Notes: generated from the letters alone by a model not told the origin. Shown: positions 1 to 8,593, counted from the first letter of the stretch. The stretch is DNA of 64,000 nucleotides from Vibrio sp. HI00D65 (GCF_001635455.1 NZ_LWEH01000460.1:62001-126000); one strand, 5' to 3'. Translations and numbers: made by a program.

Positions 1-18
1 TTCTAGCTGGTAGAGTGT

Positions 19-621
19 TTACGACAGGTTAAACAAACGCTTTAAACTATGAATAAAACCGGACGGCTTATTCTCTTTTTGATAGATATTCAAGCCATCA
101 TAGAAACTCGCCATGAACTCAACACGGATTTCATCGTCTGTGCTTCTTAATAAGCGAGACAGTAGTAGCTTGGCGGTCGCTGCTGCGTGATCATTAGCGA
201 GGCTGTAATCCATACCTAGTCGGCCTTGAATGAACAACCACAAATGCGTCACCAACTTTAACTGTTGAGAGCTAGAGTTCTGAAACTTGTCACCATGCTC
301 ACTGCCTACCGTGTTGTCGAAGACACTTTGCATCGCTTCACTCGCGTCTTTATTACTTTCCAAACGATAGCTGGCATCGATATGCTCTTTGGTCAGTAGG
401 CCAAGCAGTGTCTGACGTGCTGAATTATCAGGCTTATTCTCACAAGCGTGTTTAAACAGAGCGTGGTTTTCGTCGATAAAAGACGAGAGCTCTTTCTCAA
501 AACCTATTGCAATCGCAGTTACTGAATCTAAACCTGACTCTTTCAAACAAACGTGAAGTTTGGTTTTAGCTTGTTGGTTTTCTTCAAGCTTTTGCTGGTT
601 ACTGGTTGGAAGCTCAGTCAT
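19..621 (-). CDS. Hypothetical protein downstream of yaeQ
   Basis: I do not recognise this 200-residue protein. It is mostly polar and predicted helical from composition, with no signal peptide or clear membrane segment and a basic C-terminus. Its start overlaps the last 8 bases of yaeQ in another frame, so it is probably translationally coupled to yaeQ and co-transcribed with it. It is host DNA, lying outside the prophage. Because yaeQ has lost its native upstream region, expression of this gene may also now depend on phage-derived sequence. Confidence 0.75.
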   Translation of the reverse strand: MTELPTSNQQKLEENQQAKTKLHVCLKESGLDSVTAIAIGFEKELSSFIDENHALFKHACENKPDNSARQTLLGLLTKEHIDASYRLESNKDASEAMQSVFDNTVGSEHGDKFQNSSSQQLKLVTHLWLFIQGRLGMDYSLANDHAAATAKLLLSRLLRSTDDEIRVEFMASFYDGLNIYQKENKPSGFIHSLKRLFNLS

Positions 622-1153
622 TACTCTGTAGCTCTTCCCACGTAATTTCTGCTGATTGTGTATCGCTATTAACGAATGCAGAGTTACCTGTTAGCATAAC
701 TGAAAGGTCCATGGTGCGCTCTGTCATTGCAGCCAATTGCTCAATACCATCATTATCTAGACGAACAACTTGGGCTTTAAGGTAACCGAATTTACCTTTG
801 TTCTGCTCCCACCAAACGTTTGATTTAGTATTGAAGCTGAACACACGAACAGATTTTGACAGGCGAGTGGCTTTCTTAACACGTTCTGCATCAGGTTCGC
901 CCACATCGATCCACTCAAGGATCTGGTCATCTAAAGACTTCTGCCACAAATCAGGTTCTTCGATAGTCGACAACCCTTTAGTAAATTGAAGCTCCGGTGA
1001 CGCATTGATACAAAACGCCATGATACGACCCATCATACGCTGTTCTGTTTCAGAAGGATGCTGTGCAATCGTTAAATTAAAAGAGTCGTAATAGTCGCGG
1101 TTCATATCAGTTAAAGAGATACGAAACTTGTAGATTGTGGGTTTGAGAGCCAT
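614..1153 (-). CDS. yaeQ: YaeQ family protein; prophage attB lies at its 5' end
   Basis: The product begins MALKPTIYKF and carries the family core HPSETEQRMMGR near residue 34, then QFTKGL, VWWEQNK and TERTMDLS, matching E. coli YaeQ along its length (about 180 residues). YaeQ has a PD-(D/E)XK-type fold; its role is poorly defined. I chose the ATG at 1151-1153, not an in-frame start six codons upstream, because the upstream codons are phage DNA and the family starts at MALK. The first ten codons are the att repeat, so integration rebuilt the coding sequence but replaced everything 5' of the ATG. No strong Shine-Dalgarno is visible upstream. Confidence 0.93.
   Translation of the reverse strand: MALKPTIYKFRISLTDMNRDYYDSFNLTIAQHPSETEQRMMGRIMAFCINASPELQFTKGLSTIEEPDLWQKSLDDQILEWIDVGEPDAERVKKATRLSKSVRVFSFNTKSNVWWEQNKGKFGYLKAQVVRLDNDGIEQLAAMTERTMDLSVMLTGNSAFVNSDTQSAEITWEELQSND
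1123..1153. repeat. attL core repeat
   Basis: This 31-base sequence matches 36867-36897 except for one base (G at 1130, A at 36874). The last 23 bases are identical and end on the yaeQ start codon. Sequence on its left is intact yaeQ, that on its right is phage. It is the attachment-site duplication left by integrase-mediated insertion. Confidence 0.93.
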
Positions 1154-1179
1154 GTAATATAAGGGTTCCAATCGGATGA

Positions 1180-1292
1180 GGTGTACTATAGGTGTACCAA
1201 TGAGTTTTTTGAAATAACAGCCTATAGATAAGTTGCGCTTAGTATAAACGAAGTGGGGCAGTTAGCTAGTAAGATGACACTTTTGGTACACC
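1180..1292. promoter_or_regulatory. Putative integrase arm-type sites, left end
   Basis: The motif AGGTGTACCAA occurs at 1190-1200, a variant GGTGTACTA at 1180-1188, and an inverted copy TTGGTACACC at 1283-1292. The same motif occurs between int and attR at 36704-36714 and 36738-36748. Repeated short motifs flanking both att cores are what arm-binding sites of a P2/lambda-type integrase look like. The sites at 1180-1200 also lie just upstream of yaeQ, where a promoter would be expected. Confidence 0.6.
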
Positions 1293-1828
1293 CCAATTAT
1301 TTTAAGCACTTATGGCGAACTAACAAGAAAGGGATCACATGCTCGATTGGAACTACTTTTCAGCAAAATAAAGTGTTTTGATTGTTGGAGGCGTACCATA
1401 GGCGATCTGCGAATTTTCGGTGCATCTTAAAATTGATTAGTACGCCTTGCTTCAGATACATGAAAGCCGCCAGTGTAGGCGGCTTTGTTATTTCTGGTAC
1501 TCCATAGATACATGTGACTATTCTCGAGCGAGTTCCCTTGAACTACATTAAGTGATTATGTGCAGTGACTAATACTTAATCTTACACAATCGCGGGTTAG
1601 CCACGACTAGATCATACAGTCGGCTTGTTGGTGTCAAAACTCACAATTGGACAAAAGCTTGTTAGCGATCTATTTAAATTACAAATTAATTGATAAGTGA
1701 GAATATGGAAAATTCGCTTAGCTTTATACCACTACTAACGGTAGTAGAACCGCTCAATAACGCTAGGGAACTGTGACAATCAGTGTAATGATCGGCAACA
1801 ACGCCACCGATCATTTTTACTTCACTGT
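1201..1828. other. Left-end non-coding phage DNA
   Basis: I see no gene in this stretch. It contains one inverted arm-type motif (1283-1292), a strong terminator-like hairpin (1463-1490), and a second dyad near 1780-1812 (gatcgg/ccgatc) just downstream of the Imm49-like gene. It may hold the promoter now driving yaeQ, but no convincing -35/-10 pair stands out. Confidence 0.5.
1463..1490 (+). terminator. Rho-independent terminator-like hairpin
   Basis: A perfect 9-bp stem (1463-1471 with 1478-1486) and 6-base loop are followed by a T-rich stretch on the + strand. There is no + strand gene upstream. On the - strand it would insulate yaeQ from phage transcription, though its T-tract in that direction is short. 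Confidence 0.6.
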
Positions 1829-2689
1829 TTACGAGTTTGAAAATACATAAGTAGGTAAATATCCTGACTCAACATCAAGGGTCAATCCATACTTTTCTTT
1901 GGCGTATTTAGCCGCTGTGAGCAACGGCAGTGACACATACCCCGTTTCCCTTTGGCTAAAATCTTTATCATGCGTCCACCACTCTTGATGCATTTCCAAA
2001 GCACGGTGCATAGCATCACGATATGCCTCTTGATTTTGTTGGTGTACCGCTTGCATCACATCATAGAAACCAAGCGTGATGGTAATACTGTGGAAAATCA
2101 TCCAGCGCTCTCTGCCAGCGCGATCGCCTTCATCAATTAACTGCGTCAGTCGCTCAATGGCAGCAGTAATATCTTGGCTGGGTTGCAAACCCAATAAGTG
2201 CAAAATAATTTCGCAATGCAGCGAACCAAAAATTTCCCCACAATTTACTTGCCCACGCCCTAATTGGGCCATTAGGGCATTTAGATCACCATATCGCCCG
2301 GTTATGATTGTTATAAATACCCAATCTAGCCAATCAGTAACAGGTACTGACTGGGCTTTACCACGTGTGGGCACAGAAAAGTCGACTCCCTGATAGGTAA
2401 ACGCCACAATGCCCCCTTCCGGTTCTGAAAGCACGCGCTGCCATTGAATTAGGTACTGCTGCGCCGTTCTCAAATGTTCAGCCACCGCTTGTTCCGAAAC
2501 CGAGGGCAAATGATGGCCAATAAAGAATAGTTTTTTTAGGTCTTCATATCCCGATTTAAATCCAAACCAATTGTGCCCTTCATCATCCAGAGCATCTTGG
2601 TTCATCTCAAGAAAGTTGGATAACGTTACGTCATACAGTCGCTGCTCTCCTTCCAAATTACTCACGTGTGTCTTTACTGCCTTTATCAT
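1829..2689 (-). CDS. Imm49-family-like immunity protein (phage cargo)
   Basis: This 286-residue soluble protein has the look of the Imm49 family: an N-terminal half with the segment WLDWVFITIITGR (about residues 141-153), a helical middle, and a C-terminal signature ending in VESGYLPTYVF. Imm49 proteins are predicted immunity proteins against polymorphic toxins. No toxin gene is beside it; it sits alone between the tape-measure gene and attL, the usual place for lysogenic-conversion cargo. It may protect the lysogen against toxins delivered by competitors. Family assignment is from memory of the C-terminal pattern, so it is moderate. Confidence 0.6.
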   Translation of the reverse strand: MIKAVKTHVSNLEGEQRLYDVTLSNFLEMNQDALDDEGHNWFGFKSGYEDLKKLFFIGHHLPSVSEQAVAEHLRTAQQYLIQWQRVLSEPEGGIVAFTYQGVDFSVPTRGKAQSVPVTDWLDWVFITIITGRYGDLNALMAQLGRGQVNCGEIFGSLHCEIILHLLGLQPSQDITAAIERLTQLIDEGDRAGRERWMIFHSITITLGFYDVMQAVHQQNQEAYRDAMHRALEMHQEWWTHDKDFSQRETGYVSLPLLTAAKYAKEKYGLTLDVESGYLPTYVFSNS

Positions 2690-3297
2690 GGCTACGCCCC
2701 CAACTCAAATTTCACGTTATTAGACATTTTAATGGTACCATCTTTATTAAAGATGAGCTCCGCCTAAGGTTGTTGAAAATCTGACAACTGCCTAAGATTT
2801 AATTAATATTTATCAATACCTTATACATAGTGGATCATTTCATATACGACATTATGCCGCTATAAAACCTACTTCTATCTCAAAGCACTGCTCACTACGC
2901 AAGACGCAAGTTTGAGACAAAAATATGGAGTCAAATAAAGAGTAACTAGTCAGGTCGAAATTCAGCCTGTGAAGGTCTTTGACATACTCAATGCTAACTA
3001 TTTATGCGATAACACTTGAGTCGTTCGGATACGCCCATAAACCTATTCGATTAAATTTTTCACGATTTTGTTGCGCAAACTCGGAATGGGGCATAACCGA
3101 TTTAGGGCAACCTCCCTCGGTAATCACAGCGACCTGTCAGAGCTAGTCACATCGAGATAAAGAAACTGACAGGCTGCATTCAGACTAATTCAGATGATGA
3201 GTTCTCAAATGCTTGGCAACCTCTGTTCTTGCATTTTGGTATTTCCTAAACTTTCTGACCTGAATTTCAACTTATTGGGTGCGTTAACCAAAGCTCT
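2690..3297. other. 608-base gap between tape measure and Imm49-like gene
   Basis: I see no gene of convincing length here. The longest open stretch in a plausible context is about 30 codons on the - strand starting near 3092, with no recognisable product. The region could hold the promoter of the Imm49-like gene or the packaging site, but I can point to no specific motif. Confidence 0.4.
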
Positions 3298-5181
3298 TTA
3301 GAATCCCCACACCATATTCCCAACGTCCATATTGAGATCAGTGCCTTTGTCCGTTTTTGCTTGGTCTACTGACACGGGCTTATCAGATTTAATCGTCAGT
3401 GATACTTCAGACTTGCTCTTCATTGTTTGTGGGGCCAGTGGTTGATAAGGTCGGTATTGATTTTGGGCGGTAAGTCCTCCGGCTTGATATCCCGTGTAAC
3501 CTTGTTGTTCCGTTCGGTTATAGGTCTCATTAGTCGTGATACCTAACTTGATGTTCTTGTCCTTGATCTTGTTAAGTTTTCCTGCCAATTTATCTACTTG
3601 TTCGCCAGCTTCTTCGGTTTGCAACTTCCAACCTTCAGGTATTAAAGCATCTGGCAGCTTGTTAATGAGCTTTTTAAACTCATCCCATAGCCAGCGAATT
3701 TTCTCGTCTACCCAAGCTATCACTTTGTCTAACCCAATGAACTTATCAACTAGATAGGTAATGGCAACAACCGCCGCCATAACTGCTGCGACAATTAATC
3801 CAATTGGGTTACCCAAGATCACCGCGTTTAACGCAATCAATGCAGCTTTAAATAAAGCCACTGCTGCAACAATTTCGCGGAAGTATTGAGAAACGAAAAT
3901 CACGCCTTTACCCAGAAAGACAAGCCCATTGTAGAGGCCTTTAACCGCTTGAGTGACTTTGGTGATGGTTCCATCTCGCCATTTTGCATTCTTGAATTTA
4001 GTTGTGAATTCACCGAAGGCTTGAGTCGCTTTCTCCATGATAGGAGCAAGAGCTGCATACTTAATTGATTTAATACTTTCTTGAATACGTTGCAAAGCAT
4101 CGTTGTAGGCTTCTGCTTTTGCTGCATCTTCCGCTTTTGCACCGCCTCCCAAATCTGCCAACTCTTTTCGTGATCTCGCTAAGCCGTCTGTACCTTCTCG
4201 AAGAAGCAAGAGCATTTGGCGACCGTCCTGACCAAAGGCAGCGTCAGCGAATGCCATTTGTTCTTGAGCGGTTTTAAGTTTCGAAAATGATGTTAAGAGT
4301 GCTTCATAAGCCTCTTGGGTATTTTCTGCTCCGTCTAAGTTCTTGAATGCAGAATTACCACTCTTTTTGAGGTAAGAGCCCAGAGCGCCACTTCCCGTTT
4401 GTTGTAGGACGCCTAGACGTTTAGTAAAGCGTGTTAAGGCCGATGACATTGTATCTTCGTCAACACCTGCATGCGAAGCTTGTTTGCGCATGGCTTGCAG
4501 CTCACTAATGGATATTTTCAGAGTGGCAGATTTTTTCGCAAGAGCGTCCATTTCTGCTGCTGTACTGTTCACCTCAGTTACTAGGCCAGCAATACTCAAA
4601 CCACCTAGCAAAGCGGCTCCTTTACCTGCTACAGCTCCACCGACTTTAGGTAGCTTTATTTTTCCATTGAGTTTTTGCATCGGTTTCATGATGCCTTGTA
4701 GCTTCGAGTACTTCTTTTGTAGTGAGGTAATCTCTTTGCCATGTTCCTTGTAACTCTTATTCAAGCGTTCATATTCGCTATCGAGCTTGTACACGGAAAC
4801 ACCGGATTTTTTGAGGCTTTTACGTAAGCTCATTAATCCTGTTTGATATTGCTTTTGTTCAGTATTGAGTTTGTTCAACTTTTCTTGCTGCTTGGCGATT
4901 TTCGCAGTAAGGGCGGCACTCGGGGCCTGAAGCTGTTTCGCTTTCTTTTGCAGTTTATCTAACTGCTCTTGTTCTGCTTTCAGAGCGAGTATATTTTTCT
5001 GCTTGGCCTTCTTAATGTCGTTAAAGCGATCAATCATAGCCATAGCGCTAGAGTCGTCTGCCTGAGCTTTTTGTACCTTCCTGATTTGCTTTGCATAGCG
5101 ATCAGATTCGCTGCTCATACCTTTTAGGATAGGCTTGGTCTTATCTTTCATGCCCATCACGATAGAGAGATTCATCTTCAT
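3298..5181 (-). CDS. Tail tape-measure protein (Mu gp42 / P2 gpT type)
   Basis: At 627 residues it is the longest structural protein of the phage, as expected for a tape measure. Residues 1-170 are long charged coiled coil (KAEQEQLDKLQKKAKQLQ and similar). A TP901/P2-type central part follows (ELQAMRKQASHAGVDEDTM near 225-245), then hydrophobic helices around 433-478 that may insert in the membrane during DNA delivery. It lies directly after the 41/E frameshift gene, as in Mu and P2. A good ribosome site (AGGAAAG) precedes the ATG. It ends the leftward tail operon. Confidence 0.92.
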   Translation of the reverse strand: MKMNLSIVMGMKDKTKPILKGMSSESDRYAKQIRKVQKAQADDSSAMAMIDRFNDIKKAKQKNILALKAEQEQLDKLQKKAKQLQAPSAALTAKIAKQQEKLNKLNTEQKQYQTGLMSLRKSLKKSGVSVYKLDSEYERLNKSYKEHGKEITSLQKKYSKLQGIMKPMQKLNGKIKLPKVGGAVAGKGAALLGGLSIAGLVTEVNSTAAEMDALAKKSATLKISISELQAMRKQASHAGVDEDTMSSALTRFTKRLGVLQQTGSGALGSYLKKSGNSAFKNLDGAENTQEAYEALLTSFSKLKTAQEQMAFADAAFGQDGRQMLLLLREGTDGLARSRKELADLGGGAKAEDAAKAEAYNDALQRIQESIKSIKYAALAPIMEKATQAFGEFTTKFKNAKWRDGTITKVTQAVKGLYNGLVFLGKGVIFVSQYFREIVAAVALFKAALIALNAVILGNPIGLIVAAVMAAVVAITYLVDKFIGLDKVIAWVDEKIRWLWDEFKKLINKLPDALIPEGWKLQTEEAGEQVDKLAGKLNKIKDKNIKLGITTNETYNRTEQQGYTGYQAGGLTAQNQYRPYQPLAPQTMKSKSEVSLTIKSDKPVSVDQAKTDKGTDLNMDVGNMVWGF

Positions 5182-5212
5182 AGATATCTTTCCTAAAATA
5201 AAAAAAGAGAGC

Positions 5213-5640
5213 TTATTCGCTCTCTTCTTCAGTTCTTTGTCGTGCTTTCTCGCGGAACAACAATAGGTCTGCGTAGCTGAGTCTATCTATTTCGCTTGGT
5301 TGCCAGTGAAACACTGCTGCAATGTCAGCGTAATAGTCTTCTACGTGCTCTATTACAGTTCCGTATTGACGAAAAAAGAGGCGATAGTCGTCAAAATTGG
5401 CGCCCAGTTCTCAACAGGCATATTCATAGCATCGCGCTCATTGAGATTAGAAATTCTAGGTAACAGTACTTCACCTGCTTCAAATCTCATCTCACATACG
5501 TCAACGAGACTGAGTCCGCGAAGGTTGCCTGAGTCCGGTTTACGCAGATCTAGCTTTTTAATCTCTACACCATCTTTTTCAATTGGAGTAGGGAGGTCAA
5601 CGGGCTTCACTGTAGCTTTGTTCTTAGTTGGGACTGTCAT
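5213..5640 (-). CDS. Tail assembly chaperone, -1 frameshift form (E+E' type)
   Basis: After the heptamer at 5371-5377, a -1 shift gives RQYGTVIEHVEDYYADIAAV, then FHWQPSEIDRLSYADLLLFR, ending at 5213. This is the typical E'-type domain (DIAAVFHWQPSEI), and it has no start codon of its own, so frameshifting is the obvious route to express it. Length would be about 141 residues. Programmed frameshifting at this gene pair is known in P2, Mu and lambda (G-GT). Confidence 0.85.
5353..5640 (-). CDS. Tail assembly chaperone, short form (Mu gp41 / P2 gpE)
   Basis: This 95-residue protein has the E/41/14 tail-chaperone features: an N-terminal segment with LDLRKPDSGNLRGLSLVDV and a C-terminal helix ending IASFFVNTEL. 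It sits immediately upstream of the tape measure, overlapping the gpM gene by 17 bases. The short and frameshifted forms act together to hold the tape measure during tail-tube polymerisation. The ORF contains a slippery heptamer eight codons before its stop. Confidence 0.88.
   Translation of the reverse strand: MTVPTKNKATVKPVDLPTPIEKDGVEIKKLDLRKPDSGNLRGLSLVDVCEMRFEAGEVLLPRISNLNERDAMNMPVENWAPILTTIASFFVNTEL
5371..5377 (-). promoter_or_regulatory. Programmed -1 frameshift slippery heptamer T_TTT_TTC
   Basis: Read on the - strand, the heptamer lies in the X_XXY_YYZ register of the 41-like frame (codons TCT TTT TTC). Slippage lets translation bypass the stop at 5353-5355 and continue in the conserved E' frame to 5213. 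Confidence 0.85.
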
Positions 5641-6325
5641 AGCCTAGCTCCTCTTTTAATTCGTTTAGCTTGGTCTTGCGACCACCCTTGCGTGGGTCAA
5701 GCTTCATTACCTGCTCAAATAGGTCATGAGCTTCTTTTTTCTCGCCAGCGTCAAAATGCCAATCACCGGCCAGACGGAACATTTTCACTTTTAGTGGCGC
5801 ATTGGTTGCCAGTTGTCCAGAGCGAAGGTCTTTAACAGCATTGATTAAGTACTCTCGCTTAAACTCTTCTTTCTTCTGAACAGCTTTGTGTGAGTATGTG
5901 AAAACAAGATCACAAAATGCTGTATGTCCATTAGTTCGCCATGTCATAGGAGGCTCTAAACCACCTTCGATAGCCAAGCGGAAATCATCATAGACTTCTT
6001 CAAATCGACTTAAATCAACTTGCCACAAGTAGAACCACCACATTACTTCAAGGTTGGCATAGTTGCCTTCGTGGGTTTCAAGCAGCTTTTCTACCAATGG
6101 GCGATATTTCTTTACCAGCTCTTCTTTGTAAGGGTCTTTCTCCTTGGAGCCTGACAAGCTTTTTAAGAAGCCTAAGTCGTTCTTCAAGGCCGTTTGAGTT
6201 TCTTCCCAAGGCTTATCAACAAAAGCAGGGCGAGTAGAAGTGCTCGCCTCTGGTTGCTGAGTTTGCTTTGGTTGTTGCTGTGTTACTGGTAACTGGTGCT
6301 TTCTCTTCATGAGGATAGATAGCAT
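5624..6325 (-). CDS. Terminase endonuclease (small) subunit, P2 gpM type, displaced into tail block
   Basis: After a Gln/Pro-rich N-terminus this 233-residue protein follows the GpM pattern: DPYKEELVKKYRPLVEKLLE, then EVMWWFYLWQVDLSRFEEV, MTWRTNGHTAFCDLVF, KMFRLAGDW and a C-terminal repeat-like helix pair. This parallels P2 gpM (pKWLPVArqYLeeG, IIWLFDTADFDTAL, ETPENFRTTLPHFVAD, KYFKFAG). In P2 the gene lies between N and L; here it is between the tail tube and the 41/E gene. It would nick and package DNA with the gpP-type ATPase. The assignment rests on alignment by eye. Confidence 0.72.
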   Translation of the reverse strand: MLSILMKRKHQLPVTQQQPKQTQQPEASTSTRPAFVDKPWEETQTALKNDLGFLKSLSGSKEKDPYKEELVKKYRPLVEKLLETHEGNYANLEVMWWFYLWQVDLSRFEEVYDDFRLAIEGGLEPPMTWRTNGHTAFCDLVFTYSHKAVQKKEEFKREYLINAVKDLRSGQLATNAPLKVKMFRLAGDWHFDAGEKKEAHDLFEQVMKLDPRKGGRKTKLNELKEELGYDSPN

Positions 6326-6336
6326 GGGGTTACTCC

Positions 6337-6702
6337 TTACTGTGGTATCAGCTCAGTGCCGTTAAGTAAGATTTCAAGCTGACCGTCTTTCACATTTAGA
6401 GTTAGAGGATCAACCGTCCATGCATCTTTCAAGGTGTAGGTCTTGCCACTGTTGGTTTCCAAGGTGACATTCTCACCTACGAAGTTTGCGATCGCTTCCT
6501 CATCTGTAGTTTTAGCGTGAACGATGGTTGCCTTGATAAATGGCGCATCAGAGTACACTTCGGTAAAACCTAATGGACCATCATCACCCATGACCGTTTC
6601 ACGCTTTAGGTTACCAAAGCCAATTTCAGCACCTTCCTTTAGTGGTAGGCGACCTAACGAACCAGCGTTAAGGACCGCACGGCTAGTAATTTTCGTTGAC
6701 AT
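6337..6702 (-). CDS. Tail tube protein (Mu gpM type)
   Basis: The 121-residue protein has the Mu tube pattern: SRAVLNAGSLGRLPLKEGAE near the N-terminus, GPLGFTEVYSDAPFIKATIV in the middle, and a C-terminal Asp/Leu-rich strand region with LEILLNGTELIP. It forms the inner tube of the contractile tail. It follows the sheath gene by three bases, as in Mu. Confidence 0.88.
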   Translation of the reverse strand: MSTKITSRAVLNAGSLGRLPLKEGAEIGFGNLKRETVMGDDGPLGFTEVYSDAPFIKATIVHAKTTDEEAIANFVGENVTLETNSGKTYTLKDAWTVDPLTLNVKDGQLEILLNGTELIPQ

Positions 6703-6705
6703 GAG

Positions 6706-7851
6706 TTACTTCCTAAATTGAACCTTACCTGAGGTAATGATTAAACCATTCACGAACTGTGGAGAATCTTGGTAGTTCGCACGTTGTTTGTTGGTATCGT
6801 CTAGTTCAACGATGAGCGACTTTTTGTAGCCGTCAAAGTCCTGAACAATACCGTTGTATTCCAACTCTCGATACAAGGCGAGCAGCTCTGTTTTGAGCAT
6901 ACTTGGTGTCACGATGGCCTGACCGCGAGCAAACTTAGTTCCATTTTTCGCCAGTTTGTGTCGAGCGTATTTGCTGAGAATGCGCGAGCGTTGCTTCTGA
7001 CGGAAATACATCGCCGTGGCAGGCGTCATCACATCGAGATAGCTGTTATCTGCAATACCAGCGGCGTTTTCTGTGTAAGCAGTAATAGGGCGCTCAACCA
7101 TCACTTCTTTTGCTGAGCTGACGGTGAAGGTACTAATACCCTCGAATAGCAACATATTGCGCTCTGCAAACGTCCATTCACTTGCAGCCTTTGAGTAAAC
7201 GCCACTAAGCTTCAAAGTTTGTAAAGGTCGGCAAGGGTCAGTAGCAAGCGAAGGCGCAATTTGACCAACCCAAGCACCAATTGCAGCTGCATCACTGAGA
7301 TCATTGGTTGCTGAATCACAAAATTGATTGATAGGCATGAAGCTAATCAACGGGCAATTACTCACAGGGGCAAAGGTGACTAGTTCTGCGTGTGTGCCTT
7401 TTTTCGGAATGTAAGCTAAACCGGGGATCTGGTTCATTGCGTCATAACGTTCTTCAAGCAACTCACCCAACTCTCGAATGGTTGTTTCATCATTGAGTGA
7501 GCACATGATGTGGTTATATTGAACATCCCCCAAAGCGGCTAGAGCACTGGTGATATCACCAGCGTCAACACTGACTGCGAAGATAGGCATAACTTCATCT
7601 TGTTTGCGGAAGTGCTCCACCATTTCCACAATTTCAGAGGTTGCACCATCTTTCCCGAAGTTCTCTGCTGCAATGGTTTCGTCCATACACAAAGTCACGG
7701 TATTTGGCCCAATTTTGGCACCTGCAATCGCATTACCAATGGCTAAGATGATTTGTTGTTCTTCTGCACTGTTCGCTAGGCTATTATCTATCTCGATAAA
7801 ACAACCTGGTACGCGAATATTGCTAGGAACTTCGTTGAAGCTAATACTCAT
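6706..7851 (-). CDS. Contractile tail sheath protein (Mu gpL type)
   Basis: This 381-residue protein starts SFNEVPSNIRVPGCFIEIDN, the typical Mu-type sheath N-terminus, and ends with a strand containing QFVNGLIITSGKVQFRK. It is somewhat shorter than Mu gpL (about 495 residues) and may lack part of the surface domain. The start codon overlaps the DUF2635 stop as TAATG, which indicates translational coupling. It forms the contractile outer tail cylinder. Confidence 0.9.
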   Translation of the reverse strand: MSISFNEVPSNIRVPGCFIEIDNSLANSAEEQQIILAIGNAIAGAKIGPNTVTLCMDETIAAENFGKDGATSEIVEMVEHFRKQDEVMPIFAVSVDAGDITSALAALGDVQYNHIMCSLNDETTIRELGELLEERYDAMNQIPGLAYIPKKGTHAELVTFAPVSNCPLISFMPINQFCDSATNDLSDAAAIGAWVGQIAPSLATDPCRPLQTLKLSGVYSKAASEWTFAERNMLLFEGISTFTVSSAKEVMVERPITAYTENAAGIADNSYLDVMTPATAMYFRQKQRSRILSKYARHKLAKNGTKFARGQAIVTPSMLKTELLALYRELEYNGIVQDFDGYKKSLIVELDDTNKQRANYQDSPQFVNGLIITSGKVQFRK

Positions 7852-8054
7852 TATTTAGCATCCTTCTTGGTGGTCGTTTGTTTTGTCGAAGTGTCAACAA
7901 CCGTGCAGTCACCATCGTTGACACGACGTAGCCAATAGGTGTTACGAGGTTTGCTTTCACCTGTAGCTTTTAGGGGTTCAAGCGTTTTAGGGTCTTTTAC
8001 AGTGACGCCTTTTTTGGGCTTGATTGTGAATGTTGGTACTTTGTTTTTTTCCAT
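7851..8054 (-). CDS. DUF2635 small phage protein
   Basis: This basic protein of about 67 residues has the DUF2635 pattern: KPKKGVTVKDPKTLEPLKA, then NTYWLRRVNDGDCTVVD. I chose the ATG at 8052-8054, which forms a TAATG overlap with the preceding gene's stop; an upstream in-frame start would put 24 residues of out-of-frame-like sequence on the protein. In Mu-like phages this family sits just before the sheath gene, as here. Its function is unknown. Confidence 0.82.
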   Translation of the reverse strand: MEKNKVPTFTIKPKKGVTVKDPKTLEPLKATGESKPRNTYWLRRVNDGDCTVVDTSTKQTTTKKDAK

Positions 8055-8593
8055 TACGCTGCATCCTCTAGTGCAAAGTATTCCGCTGCCATTGCTAGTA
8101 GCTCTCGCTCTAGAGTTGGCGTCCAACCAATGAAGGTACGCTTTGGCATTGTGTAATTTCGTTTAGTCAGTGTGCCGCCTTTCCATCGACCAACCTTGCT
8201 ATCAAAAAAGCCGTTTACTCTAGTAGTAAATGACACCTGTGAACCTTCGTTGTGCTCGCGTCCGATATCGCCAGCCACACCTTTAATCCCGACTTCAAAA
8301 TTGTCTTCAGTCACAATGGTTCGCATTGAGCGACCAAACCCTAACAACATGTTTTTGTTGTTGGCGGTATGTGCGCCTTCTAGACCTTCCCGAATTTTGA
8401 CTTTCTTCCTTCGCGTTCGGCTTTGGTATGGGTTGTTATCAATATCTCGCTGAGTTCTTATTTGGGCTCGAAAGAATTGCCGTGCACGATTCGCCATTCT
8501 TCTATTCAGGTCGAATTTTTCAGACGCAGTAAGCACTAAGCTCTCGACAACTTGAGTTAATTGTTCGGGCGTTTTTAGTGTGAGTTCTGACAT
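8054..8593 (-). CDS. Tail completion / virion morphogenesis protein (P2 gpS, Mu gpG type)
   Basis: The 179-residue protein has a basic helical N-terminal half (RRMANRARQFFRAQIRTQRD) and a C-terminal GREHNEGSQVSF segment resembling the virion-morphogenesis family, which includes P2 gpS and Mu gpG. It overlaps the gpR-like gene upstream by 19 bases and the DUF2635 gene downstream by one. It probably caps the tail at the head-tail joint. Confidence 0.8.
   Translation of the reverse strand: MSELTLKTPEQLTQVVESLVLTASEKFDLNRRMANRARQFFRAQIRTQRDIDNNPYQSRTRRKKVKIREGLEGAHTANNKNMLLGFGRSMRTIVTEDNFEVGIKGVAGDIGREHNEGSQVSFTTRVNGFFDSKVGRWKGGTLTKRNYTMPKRTFIGWTPTLERELLAMAAEYFALEDAA

Noticed and set aside
2076..2393. 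105-codon open frame on the + strand
   Set aside because: It lies antisense within the Imm49-like gene, with no ribosome site and unlikely composition.
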